Source: Burkholderia gladioli
Lineage (GTDB): Bacteria; Pseudomonadota; Gammaproteobacteria; Burkholderiales; Burkholderiaceae
DNA length: 64,000 nucleotides
NCBI RefSeq assembly: GCF_000959725.1
Contig: NZ_CP009322.1
Location: 2,170,001-2,234,000, forward strand
Direction of reading: 5' to 3'
This document shows, one piece after another, positions 36,364-43,658 of the stretch (its first letter is position 1; each line of letters starts with the position of its first letter). The notes beneath the pieces are model-generated. The model saw nothing but the letters and a program-made list of their open reading frames with translations. It made no database searches and was not told where the DNA came from. A program made the translations under genes and the position numbers.

Positions 36364-36759
36364 TCAGGCGCGCGCCTTGCGATCGAAGTAGCCGCCCGGC
36401 TCGAAGTCCTCGGGCTCGAACAACTGCCGCACCTCGATCGTGCCGTCGTCCTCGCCGAACGGCGAGGGAAAGCGCCGCGACCATTCGAGCGCCTCCTCGC
36501 GCGAGCGCACCTGGATCATCGTGTAGCCGGCGATCAGCTCCTTGGTCTCGGCGAACGGCCCGTCCAACACGGTGCGCCGCCCACCCGCATGCTCGACGCG
36601 CCAGCCTTCGTCGCTGGGCCGCAACCCGGCCGCGTCGAGCAGCACGCCCGCCTTCGCGAGCTCAACGTGAAAGACCTCCATCGCCTCCATCAGCGCCTGG
36701 CCGGGCCGCATGCCGGCCTCGCTCGCGCGGGTCGCCCGCACCATGATCATGAATCGCAT
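36364..36759 (-). CDS. DGPF/YCII-related protein, ECF42-linked (second copy)
   Basis: 131 residues of the YCII-related (DGPF) family. The family motif appears as VLDGPFAETKELIAGYTMIQ, and the N-terminus FMIMVRATRASEAGM is the first strand of the dimeric alpha-beta barrel. YCII-related proteins are small soluble cytoplasmic proteins, mostly without a known reaction. Its start is preceded by GGAGG at the usual distance, and a candidate ECF42 promoter lies 62-88 bases upstream. It is probably transcribed together with the sigma factor gene downstream (247-base gap). Confidence 0.92.
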   Translation of the reverse strand: MRFMIMVRATRASEAGMRPGQALMEAMEVFHVELAKAGVLLDAAGLRPSDEGWRVEHAGGRRTVLDGPFAETKELIAGYTMIQVRSREEALEWSRRFPSPFGEDDGTIEVRQLFEPEDFEPGGYFDRKARA

Positions 36760-36820
36760 CGCTTCGTCCTCCGTTGGTCGTGGATCGGTGCCGCGCCGTC
36801 TGGCGGGCTCCTGTCGCTAC

Positions 36821-36847
36821 GACGCACGAGCCGACACGATTTCGACA
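36821..36847 (-). promoter_or_regulatory. Candidate ECF42-dependent promoter (TGTCGA-N17-CGTC)
   Basis: On the minus strand TGTCGA (36847-36842) is followed after 17 bases by CGTC (36824-36821). The target motif I recall for ECF42 sigma factors is TGTCGA at -35 and CGA/TC at -10. The predicted transcript start near 36815 leaves a leader of about 55 bases before the DGPF gene at 36759, which fits autoregulation of the module. Confidence 0.6.
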
Positions 36848-36881
36848 TCGCCTCGGGAAAACCACGAGCGTGCCGCTGCCG

Positions 36882-37235
36882 CTACAGGAAACAGGGGCCG
36901 AGCTCGCGAACCTCAACCGTGCACCATTCGGCCGCCGGACAGGTCTTGGCGATCGCCACCGCCTCGCCCTCGGTCGCCACGTCGAGCAGGAAGAAGCCGC
37001 CGATCATTTCCTTGGCCTCGGCGAACGGGCCGTCGACCACCCGCGCCTCGCCGTTGCGGACCTGCACGCGCGTGCCCTTGTCCTCCGACACCAGCGATTC
37101 GGCCGCGCGCAGCACGCCGCGCGATTCCAGCTCGCCGGCGAAGCGCAGCATCCGCTCGTACAGCGCGCGCCCCTCCTCCTGCGTGCGCTGCGCGCGCTGG
37201 CCGACGGGTTCGGCAATCAGAAGCATAAAAGCCAT
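36882..37235 (-). CDS. DGPF/YCII-related protein, ECF42-linked (first copy)
   Basis: 117 residues. The conserved motif is VVDGPFAEAKEMIGGFFLLD, and the N-terminus AFMLLIAEPVGQRAQRT matches the family's first strand. It is the paralogue of the protein at 36364-36759 and lies first in the presumed sigma factor unit. The family is soluble and mostly uncharacterised; a role in an oxidative or chemical stress response has been suggested for such clusters but is not shown by this sequence. No TGTCGA motif was seen directly upstream of this copy. Confidence 0.9.
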   Translation of the reverse strand: MAFMLLIAEPVGQRAQRTQEEGRALYERMLRFAGELESRGVLRAAESLVSEDKGTRVQVRNGEARVVDGPFAEAKEMIGGFFLLDVATEGEAVAIAKTCPAAEWCTVEVRELGPCFL

Positions 37236-37310
37236 GATCTTCTCCGGTGATCGAACGGTGGACCAAGCAGCGCGGCAATGCGAATGAGCGCGGCGCCGGG
37301 CCCGAGCCGC

Positions 37311-37991
37311 CTATTCTGGGCGCGCGTCCGGCGAGCGTCCATCAGGGCCGGCCCACTCGCGAACGATGCGCCAGGCCGCGGCGCCGGCCAGCCACAGGCA
37401 GGCGGCCGCGATGCCGGCCAGGTGCCCCTCGACCCGCACCGGCCCGCCCAGCCAGGCGGCTTCGGCCGCCGGTGAGCCGACGACGGCCTGCCAGCCGACC
37501 CTGGCCAGCACGGCGAGCAGCAACAGCCGCGCCGGCCAGCCCTGGCGCGCGAGCGGCGCCAGCCCCAGCACGGCCAGCGCATAGATCACGCCCGACAGGC
37601 CCACGTAGTGCGCGACGCCGGGCGCGCCGGCCCACAGCAACAGGCCGCTCGAGGCTGCCAGCCCGGCCAGGGTCGGCAACGCGCGCCGGCGATACGCCAT
37701 CAAGGGCATGCAGACCGCCAGGCAGGCCAGGTTCAGCGCCGCATGCCGCCAGCCCAGATGCACGAAATGGCCCGTGACGAGCCGCCAGAGCTCGCCGCCG
37801 CGCAGCGCGGCGCGATCGAAGGCGAGCGCCTCGCGCCAGGCCGGCGGCAGCGCCTGCAGCAAGGCGATCGCCAGCCCGGCCACGAGCCAGCCGCTCCAGC
37901 CGCCCCAGCCGGCCAGCGCCTCGCGCCCGGCGCCCGGCACGACCGGCACGACCGGCGACGCGCGCCCCGCCACCCCTTCCAGCCCCTCCAT
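37311..37991 (-). CDS. Rhombosortase (rhomboid-family serine protease for GlyGly-CTERM)
   Basis: 226-residue inner-membrane protein with about six hydrophobic segments. The rhomboid dyad is visible: Ser133 in GLSGVIYAL and His190 in VEGHLAG. HFVHLGWRHAALNL is the upstream rhomboid motif. The compact size and these motifs fit rhombosortases, which cleave the GlyGly-CTERM sorting tag of exported proteins. The start at 37991 is supported by GGGAGG five bases upstream; longer in-frame starts lack one. It is divergent from a nuclease gene whose product ends in exactly such a tag, which strongly supports the assignment. Confidence 0.9.
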   Translation of the reverse strand: MEGLEGVAGRASPVVPVVPGAGREALAGWGGWSGWLVAGLAIALLQALPPAWREALAFDRAALRGGELWRLVTGHFVHLGWRHAALNLACLAVCMPLMAYRRRALPTLAGLAASSGLLLWAGAPGVAHYVGLSGVIYALAVLGLAPLARQGWPARLLLLAVLARVGWQAVVGSPAAEAAWLGGPVRVEGHLAGIAAACLWLAGAAAWRIVREWAGPDGRSPDARPE

Positions 37992-38167
37992 GCCCGCCTC
38001 CCTTGCCTCGACCGACGATCCAGCCCAGGCCCCAAGCGTACCGGCGCCAAACCTCGGGCACATCCTGGCCGAATGGCCAGGTTTCGCGGCGTCCCGCGAA
38101 TCATTACATTTCACTGTCACCATGCAAACGTAATCTTCTCGATTCCTTTCATAATCATAAAAATCCC

Positions 38168-40105
38168 ATGACACTAGCCATTCCGCGTTTCCTTCTCGTG
38201 TCGCTGTGCACCGCGCTGGCCACCCTGCCGGCCCGGGCCGCCGTGGTCAGTGCCGCCTGCGGCGACCCCGCCACGCCGATCGCCGAGATCCAGGGCAGCG
38301 GCGCGCCCTCGCCGCTCAACGGGCAGACGGTGTCGATCGAGGCCGTGGTCACCGCCGATTTCGGCGGCACCGACGGCTTCGGCGGCTTCTTCGTCCAGCA
38401 GGACGACAGCCGGCGCGTCCACCAACCCGGCGTGTCCGAAGGCCTGTTCGTCTACGCGCCGAAGCTGCGCGCCAAGGCCGGCGACATGATCCACCTGAGC
38501 GGCAAGGTCGAGGAGAAGTACGGCCAGACGCAGCTCACCCTCGCTGGCGCGATCGCCGTCTGCGCGAGCGGCCAGAGCGTCACGCCGGCCACCCTGACGC
38601 TGCCGGTCGCCGATCCGAACGCGTTCGCCGCCGTCGAGGGCATGCTGGTGCGGGTGCCGCAGAAGCTGACCGTCAGCGAGGTCTACGAGCTGGGCCGCTA
38701 CGGCAGCGTGCTGCTCTCGAACGGGCGCCTGCCGGTGCCCACCAACGTCGCCGCGCCGGTCGACGCGAAGGCGCAGGCCGCCGCCAACGCACGCAACCGG
38801 CTGATCCTCGACGACGGCTCGAACAAGCAGAATCCGCTGGCGGTGCCCTACCCGGCGCCGGGCCTGTCGGCCGCGAACACCTTGCGGGTCGGTTACACGG
38901 TGGAGAACGTCGAGGGCGTGATGGAGAAGCGTTACGACGCCTGGCGGCTGCAACCCGTGCCCGGCACGGCCGCGCCGAGCTTCGACGCGAGCGCCAATCC
39001 GCGCGGCGAGGCGCCAGCGCGCCATGCGCAGGCCGATCTGCGGGTCGCCTCGTTCAACGTCCTCAACTACTTCAACGGCGACGGCAAGGGCGGCGGCTTC
39101 GACGCGCCCGACAATCGGGGCGCGCCCACCTACAAGGAGTTCCAGCGCCAGGAAGCGAAGATCGTCAAGGCCATCACGGCCTTGCAGGCCGACGTGATCG
39201 GCCTGATGGAAATCGCCAACAACGGCTACGGCGAACTGAGCGCGGTGCGCCAGCTCGCGGCCCGGCTCGGCGACGGCTGGCGCGTGGTGGATCCCGGCAC
39301 GGAGAAGCTCGGCGGCGACGCGATCAAGGTCGCCCTGCTCTACAACAGCCGCTCGGTCGAGCCGATCGGCAAGCCGGCCACGCTCGCGATCGACAACAAG
39401 AACCGCCAGCCGCTCGCGCAGACGTTCCGGCGCATCGGCGGCGCGCGCGCGGTGACGGTGGTGGTCAACCACCTGAAGTCGAAGGGCTGTACCGACGCGA
39501 GCGGCGGCGATGCCGACCAGGGCGACGGCCAGAGCTGCTGGAACCCGACGCGCGTGCGCGCCGCCGGCCTGGTTGCCGACTGGCTGGCCGGCAATCCGAC
39601 CGGCGTGGACGGCGCCGGCGTGCTGCTGATCGGCGACATGAACAGCTACGCAAAGGAAGATCCGATCGCGCTGTTCGAGGCGCGCGGCTACGTGAACCTG
39701 GCGGCGCGCTTCATCGGCGCGGGCGCCTACAGCTACGTATTCGGCGGCGAGACCGGCTATCTCGACCACGCGCTGGCCTCGGCCTCGCTGCTGCCGCGCG
39801 TGAAGGCCGTGCACGAATGGCACATCAATGCCGACGAGCCGGTGGTGCTGCAGTACACGCTGGCCTACAAGAGCGCCGAGCAGCAGAACAGCTTCTATGC
39901 GCCCGACGCCTATCGCTCCTCGGACCATGACCCTGTGGTGGTCGACCTGGCGATGGCCGATGCGCCGCCGGCCGTCGACGACAGCGCGGCGGGCCCCGGT
40001 GCCGCGCCGGGCAGCAGCGGCGGCGGCAGCGCCGATCCGTGGCTGCTGCTCGCGCTCGGCGCGGGGGCGGCGCTCGCCTGGCAAGCCAGGCCGGGCCGCC
40101 CCTGA
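38168..40105 (+). CDS. ExeM/NucH-family secreted endonuclease with GlyGly-CTERM tag
   Basis: 645 residues. A signal peptide (MTLAIPRFLLVSLCTALATL, cut after ARA) is followed by an OB-fold-like N-domain (VSIEAVVTADFGG). The catalytic domain is of the endonuclease/exonuclease/phosphatase type (LRVASFNVLNYFNGDG, DVIGLMEIANNGYGE, NHLKSKG, LIGDMNSY, YRSSDHDPVVVDL); all key Asn/Glu/Asp/His positions are present. The C-terminus is Gly/Ser-rich, then hydrophobic, then basic (GGGSADPWLLLALGAGAALA plus WQARPGRP): a GlyGly-CTERM signal. It likely degrades extracellular DNA after type II secretion and rhombosortase processing. Confidence 0.94.
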   Translation: MTLAIPRFLLVSLCTALATLPARAAVVSAACGDPATPIAEIQGSGAPSPLNGQTVSIEAVVTADFGGTDGFGGFFVQQDDSRRVHQPGVSEGLFVYAPKLRAKAGDMIHLSGKVEEKYGQTQLTLAGAIAVCASGQSVTPATLTLPVADPNAFAAVEGMLVRVPQKLTVSEVYELGRYGSVLLSNGRLPVPTNVAAPVDAKAQAAANARNRLILDDGSNKQNPLAVPYPAPGLSAANTLRVGYTVENVEGVMEKRYDAWRLQPVPGTAAPSFDASANPRGEAPARHAQADLRVASFNVLNYFNGDGKGGGFDAPDNRGAPTYKEFQRQEAKIVKAITALQADVIGLMEIANNGYGELSAVRQLAARLGDGWRVVDPGTEKLGGDAIKVALLYNSRSVEPIGKPATLAIDNKNRQPLAQTFRRIGGARAVTVVVNHLKSKGCTDASGGDADQGDGQSCWNPTRVRAAGLVADWLAGNPTGVDGAGVLLIGDMNSYAKEDPIALFEARGYVNLAARFIGAGAYSYVFGGETGYLDHALASASLLPRVKAVHEWHINADEPVVLQYTLAYKSAEQQNSFYAPDAYRSSDHDPVVVDLAMADAPPAVDDSAAGPGAAPGSSGGGSADPWLLLALGAGAALAWQARPGRP

Positions 40106-40615
40106 GTCGCCGGAACCGCGAAGGAATGCCGGGCGAGCGGCTCGCCCGGCAAGGGAAAAAACTACAAACTCGCCAGTTTCTTCGTGCAAAAAAGCACCAT
40201 CGGCCCACAATTTCGCGGCAAATGTGAAATTCCGTCAAATCCGGCCGGGACGGGGCCCGGCACGCGCCATGCGAGGCGCGCCGGGCGCCTGTCGCCGATC
40301 ACGCCTCGATGGCGTCGCGATCAGGCCCGACAACGCCCGGCGGGGATCTCGCAACTCGCGCGCCCGTTGTCGACCGGCCTTTCCTGCCGGGTCCCGCCAC
40401 CCGACGAACGGAAAAATCTACCGCTGTGGAAGCTTCCGTCGAAAGCGCCACGAAAATTTGTTTCATTTTCGCAAGCCCCTGTCGCGAAAGGACTTTTCCA
40501 TCGGGGGGCGCGACATGGCACGCGAGTTGCGAAACTCGACGGGAGAATGCGAATCACACCCGAGCAGTGTCTCGCACCATCGACCCTTTTCTCGATCGTA
40601 AGGAGAACGACCATC
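40106..40615. other. Gene-free stretch between the nuclease and DUF883 genes
   Basis: 510 bases without a credible gene. An 11-base stem (TGCCGGGCGAG/CTCGCCCGGCA) at 40127-40151 follows the nuclease stop but is followed by As rather than Ts, so it is at best a Rho-linked or processing structure. The DUF883 leader ends with a perfect AAGGAGAA at 40600-40607. Confidence 0.5.
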
Positions 40616-40999
40616 ATGGCACTCACGAACAGCATCGAAGACAAACTCGACCGAGGTTTCACGGAGCTGCGCCGCACCGGCCGCCGTGTGGCGCGCGATG
40701 CACGCCACAACGCCCACAACCTCAATGCCGACGTCAAGGACGACGTCCGCTCGCTGGTCGAGGAACTCGAAGATCTGTTGAAGAAGGAAGACGCCGACGT
40801 CGAATCGCTGCGCAAGCGCCTGCACGGCCGCCTCGCCGAAGTGCGCGGCACGCTCGACGACGCCACCGACGACGCGCTCTATCGCCTGCGCGCGCAGGCC
40901 GACCGCGTCTCGCAGGCGGTCCACGAAAATCCGTGGCAGACCGCCGGCGTGGTCGCCGGCCTCGCCTTCGTCGCGGGCCTGCTGCTCGCGCGCCGTTGA
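40616..40999 (+). CDS. DUF883 (ElaB/YqjD-like) membrane-anchored protein
   Basis: 127 residues. A charged alpha-helical N-terminal two-thirds (DDVRSLVEELEDLLKKEDAD, LHGRLAEVRGTLDD) precedes the family motif VHENPWQTAGVVAG and a C-terminal transmembrane helix ending LLLARR. E. coli members of this family attach to the inner membrane and bind ribosomes in stationary phase; a similar stress role is inferred here. The AAGGAGAA site eight bases upstream fixes the start. Confidence 0.95.
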   Translation: MALTNSIEDKLDRGFTELRRTGRRVARDARHNAHNLNADVKDDVRSLVEELEDLLKKEDADVESLRKRLHGRLAEVRGTLDDATDDALYRLRAQADRVSQAVHENPWQTAGVVAGLAFVAGLLLARR

Positions 41000-41063
41000 T
41001 TCGGCACACCGCCCCCTTTGGCCAACACGTAAAAATCCAACCTTCAACGAGGGAGAACAAACC

Positions 41064-41651
41064 ATGCGTCAAGCACTTGTGATGAAAGCCGCCGCCGCCG
41101 TCGTGATCGGTGGTCTCGCCCTGGCCGGCTGCACCACCACCCCGCCGAACGAACCGCAAAGCGCCTCGGCCAATGCGTCGAAGCGCCAGGCCATCAATTC
41201 GAGCGTCGACGCGACGCTCTCGCGCCTGTACACGACGGTGCCGGGCTCGCGTGAGCTGGTCGCGAAATCGCGCGGCGTGCTGGTGTTCCCGAGCGTGCTG
41301 CAAGCCGGCTTCATCCTCGGTGCCCAGACGGGCAACGGCGCGCTGCGCGTGGGCGGCAGCACCGTCGGCTACTACAACACCTCGTCGCTGTCGGTCGGCC
41401 TGCAGGCGGGCGCGCAGTCGAAGGCGGTGATCTTCCTGTTCATGACGCAGGAGGCGCTCGACAAGTTCCGCAGCACGGACGGCTGGTCGGCCGGCGCCGA
41501 CGCCTCGGTGGCGGTCGTGAAGATCGGCGCGAACGGCGCGGTCGACTCGAACACGGTGCAGTCGCCGATCGAGGCGATCGTGCTGACCAACGCCGGCCTG
41601 ATGGGCGACCTGTCGGTGAACGGCACCAAGGTCACGCGCATCAACCCGTAA
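41064..41651 (+). CDS. YSC84-related lipoprotein
   Basis: 195 residues starting with a lipoprotein signal (AAAAVVIGGLALAGC, lipid-modified Cys near position 23). The Ysc84 domain follows (AKSRGVLVFPSVLQAGFILG, GGSTVGYYNTSSLSVGLQAG, QEALDKFRSTDGWSAGADAS). In bacteria these are envelope lipoproteins of unclear role; the domain binds lipids or actin in eukaryotes. It follows the DUF883 gene by 64 bases, has its own GGGAGAA site and ends in a strong terminator, so the two are probably co-transcribed. Confidence 0.95.
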   Translation: MRQALVMKAAAAVVIGGLALAGCTTTPPNEPQSASANASKRQAINSSVDATLSRLYTTVPGSRELVAKSRGVLVFPSVLQAGFILGAQTGNGALRVGGSTVGYYNTSSLSVGLQAGAQSKAVIFLFMTQEALDKFRSTDGWSAGADASVAVVKIGANGAVDSNTVQSPIEAIVLTNAGLMGDLSVNGTKVTRINP

Positions 41652-41688
41652 GGGCAAGGCGCCGTTCGCGGCGCGCCTGCCTGACCCG

Positions 41689-41718
41689 CGCCGCGGACTG
41701 GCTCCGCGGCGTTTTTTT
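41689..41718 (+). terminator. Intrinsic terminator after the YSC84 lipoprotein gene
   Basis: Perfect nine-base stem CGCCGCGGA/TCCGCGGCG with loop CTGGC followed by seven Ts. Confidence 0.95.
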
Positions 41719-41876
41719 GCCCGCGCGCCACGGCCGCGCGGCAGCCGCCGCCCGGCCTTCCCGCATCTCGCCGCGCTACCCGGGCGCCGCGCTTGCAGGC
41801 ATACTCGCGGGAATTCGAAATTTAGCAGCGAAGGCGCGCAGGCGCCCTCGCCCAACCGGGCCGTCCGAGCGACCAC

Positions 41877-42929
41877 ATGGAAAGCGGCAAAGACCACCAA
41901 AAATTCTTCCACCTGCTGCTGGCGATCGTCACGATCGGCTTCTGCTGGATTCTCGTGCCCTTCTTCGGCGCGATCTTCTGGGGCACGATCCTGGCGATCC
42001 TGTTCCAGCCCGTGCAACGCTGGTTCGCCGCGCATTTCGGCAAGCGCCGCAATCTCGCCGCGCTGGTCACACTCTCGCTGATCGTGCTGATCGTGATCCT
42101 GCCGCTGACCTTCGTGGCCGGCACCCTGGTGCAGGAAATCGCCTTCGCCTACCAGCAGATCAAGGCCGCGCAGCCGAACATGACGGGCTGGTTCCAGGAG
42201 ATCGTCCACGCGCTGCCCGCCTCGCTGCAGCGCATCCTGCACAGCTACGGGCTGACCGACATCGCCGGGATCCAGAAGAAGCTGACCGACGGCGCGGCCG
42301 CGATCAGCCAGTTCGTCGCCGCGCAGGCGTTCAGCATCGGCCAGAACACCTTCCAGTTCATCGTCAGCTTCGGCATCATGCTCTACCTCGTGTTCTTCCT
42401 GCTGCGCGACGGCGGCGAGATCGGCCGGCGCGTGCGCCGCGCGCTGCCGCTCGACGAGGATCACAAGCAACTGCTGCTGACCAAGTTCACGACCGTGGTG
42501 CGCGCCACGGTGAAGGGCAACATCGCGGTGGCGATCGTGCAGGGCGCGCTGGGCGGCCTGATCTTCTGGATCCTCGGCATCGAGGGCGTGCTGCTGTGGG
42601 GCGCGCTGATGGCCTTCCTGTCGCTGCTGCCGGCGATCGGCGCGGGGCTGGTGTGGGCGCCGGCCGCGGTCTACTTCGCGGTCACCGGGCAGATCTGGAA
42701 GTGCGTGATCCTGGTGGCCTTCTGCGTCGGCGTGATCGGCCTGGTCGACAACCTGCTGCGCCCGATCCTGGTCGGCAAGGACACCAAGATGCCCGACTGG
42801 GTGGTGCTGATCTCCACACTCGGCGGCATGGCGCTGTTCGGCATCAACGGCTTCGTGATCGGGCCGCTGGTGGCGGCGCTGTTCATGGCGAGCTGGGACA
42901 TCTTCGCGCGCGCCGACCAGAACGGCTGA
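41877..42929 (+). CDS. AI-2E family (PerM/TqsA-like) membrane transporter
   Basis: 350 residues with about eight transmembrane segments. The family core is clear: FFLLRDGGEIGRRVRRALPL, the GALGGLIFWILGIEGVLLWG segment, MAFLSLLPAIGAGLVW and the conserved VDNLLRPILVGKDTKMPDWV. Members export autoinducer-2 or other small solutes; the substrate here is unknown. It stands alone between two terminators, with only a weak GAGCG ribosome-binding site. Confidence 0.93.
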   Translation: MESGKDHQKFFHLLLAIVTIGFCWILVPFFGAIFWGTILAILFQPVQRWFAAHFGKRRNLAALVTLSLIVLIVILPLTFVAGTLVQEIAFAYQQIKAAQPNMTGWFQEIVHALPASLQRILHSYGLTDIAGIQKKLTDGAAAISQFVAAQAFSIGQNTFQFIVSFGIMLYLVFFLLRDGGEIGRRVRRALPLDEDHKQLLLTKFTTVVRATVKGNIAVAIVQGALGGLIFWILGIEGVLLWGALMAFLSLLPAIGAGLVWAPAAVYFAVTGQIWKCVILVAFCVGVIGLVDNLLRPILVGKDTKMPDWVVLISTLGGMALFGINGFVIGPLVAALFMASWDIFARADQNG

Positions 42930-42966
42930 GCCGGCCGCGCACGCCCGGCCACGGGGCCGGAAACGA

Positions 42967-42999
42967 CAAGGGCACGCGGATCGGATCCGCGTGCCCTTG
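42967..42999. terminator. Bidirectional hairpin between convergent genes
   Basis: A perfect 16-base inverted repeat (CAAGGGCACGCGGATC/GATCCGCGTGCCCTTG) around one base, 37 bases past the AI-2E stop and 44 bases past the stop of the opposite gene. T-rich sequence (TGTCTTTTG) follows on the plus strand. Confidence 0.85.
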
Positions 43000-43043
43000 T
43001 GTCTTTTGCGCCGTCGCGCCGGCGCCCGGTCGAACGAGTCGAT

Positions 43044-43472
43044 CTAGTCGAACTTGAACTGCATGTCCTTGACCACCGCCTGCTGCCCCCACACGAAGGA
43101 GCACACGCGCCCGGTCTCGACGCTGACCGCCTCGCCGCCCTTGCCCTGCGTCTCGGTCAGCGGGTGGCAGCCGCCGGTGATCGTCACGGTTCGCATGCCC
43201 TGCTTCGAGAGCGGGAATTCATTGCTGTCGTCCTCGGGCACCGTGTGGGTGAGCGAGACGTTCTCGACGTAGTCGTCGGGCAGCATGAACACCGGCGCGT
43301 CGTCGACCCACAGCGTGTAGTAGTCGTGCTTGAAGGGCGTCTGCTCGATGCAGAGCTTGGATTTGTGGCTGCCCTGCGTCTGCGTCTGGCAGAGCGGCGC
43401 GGCCAGCGCCGCCGTGGCGCCGCCCAGCAGCAGCGCGGCCACGCCCGCGCGCAACGCGTCTCGTGTCTTCAT
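43044..43472 (-). CDS. Small secreted protein of unknown function
   Basis: 142 residues with a clear Sec signal peptide (MKTRDALRAGVAALLLGG, cut after ALA). The mature protein of about 118 residues contains four cysteines (LCQTQTQ, KLCIEQT, GGCHPLTE, RVCSFVWG), enough for two disulfides, so it should be periplasmic or exported. I do not recognise the family. It is monocistronic, converges on the AI-2E gene and shares its terminator. No strong ribosome-binding site precedes the ATG (GGGATAAAAAC). Confidence 0.85.
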   Translation of the reverse strand: MKTRDALRAGVAALLLGGATAALAAPLCQTQTQGSHKSKLCIEQTPFKHDYYTLWVDDAPVFMLPDDYVENVSLTHTVPEDDSNEFPLSKQGMRTVTITGGCHPLTETQGKGGEAVSVETGRVCSFVWGQQAVVKDMQFKFD

Positions 43473-43658
43473 GTTTTTATCCCGGAATAAGAGGCCCTGT
43501 GGAACGGCCAGGCACGTGGCGCGCGCGGTGAAACCACCGCGTGCGCGACATGCGCTGCCGCGATCCGCCTTCGGTACGTCTTCGGCGGCTGCCATCTTAC
43601 CTAAGTCCGGGCGCCCGCCAAAGCGGGCTCGAGCCCTTCCTCGACGCGCGGGCCGGGA

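Noticed and set aside
40127..40151. Hairpin after the nuclease gene as an intrinsic terminator
   Set aside because: The 11-base stem is followed by As on the plus strand and lacks a U-run in either useful direction.
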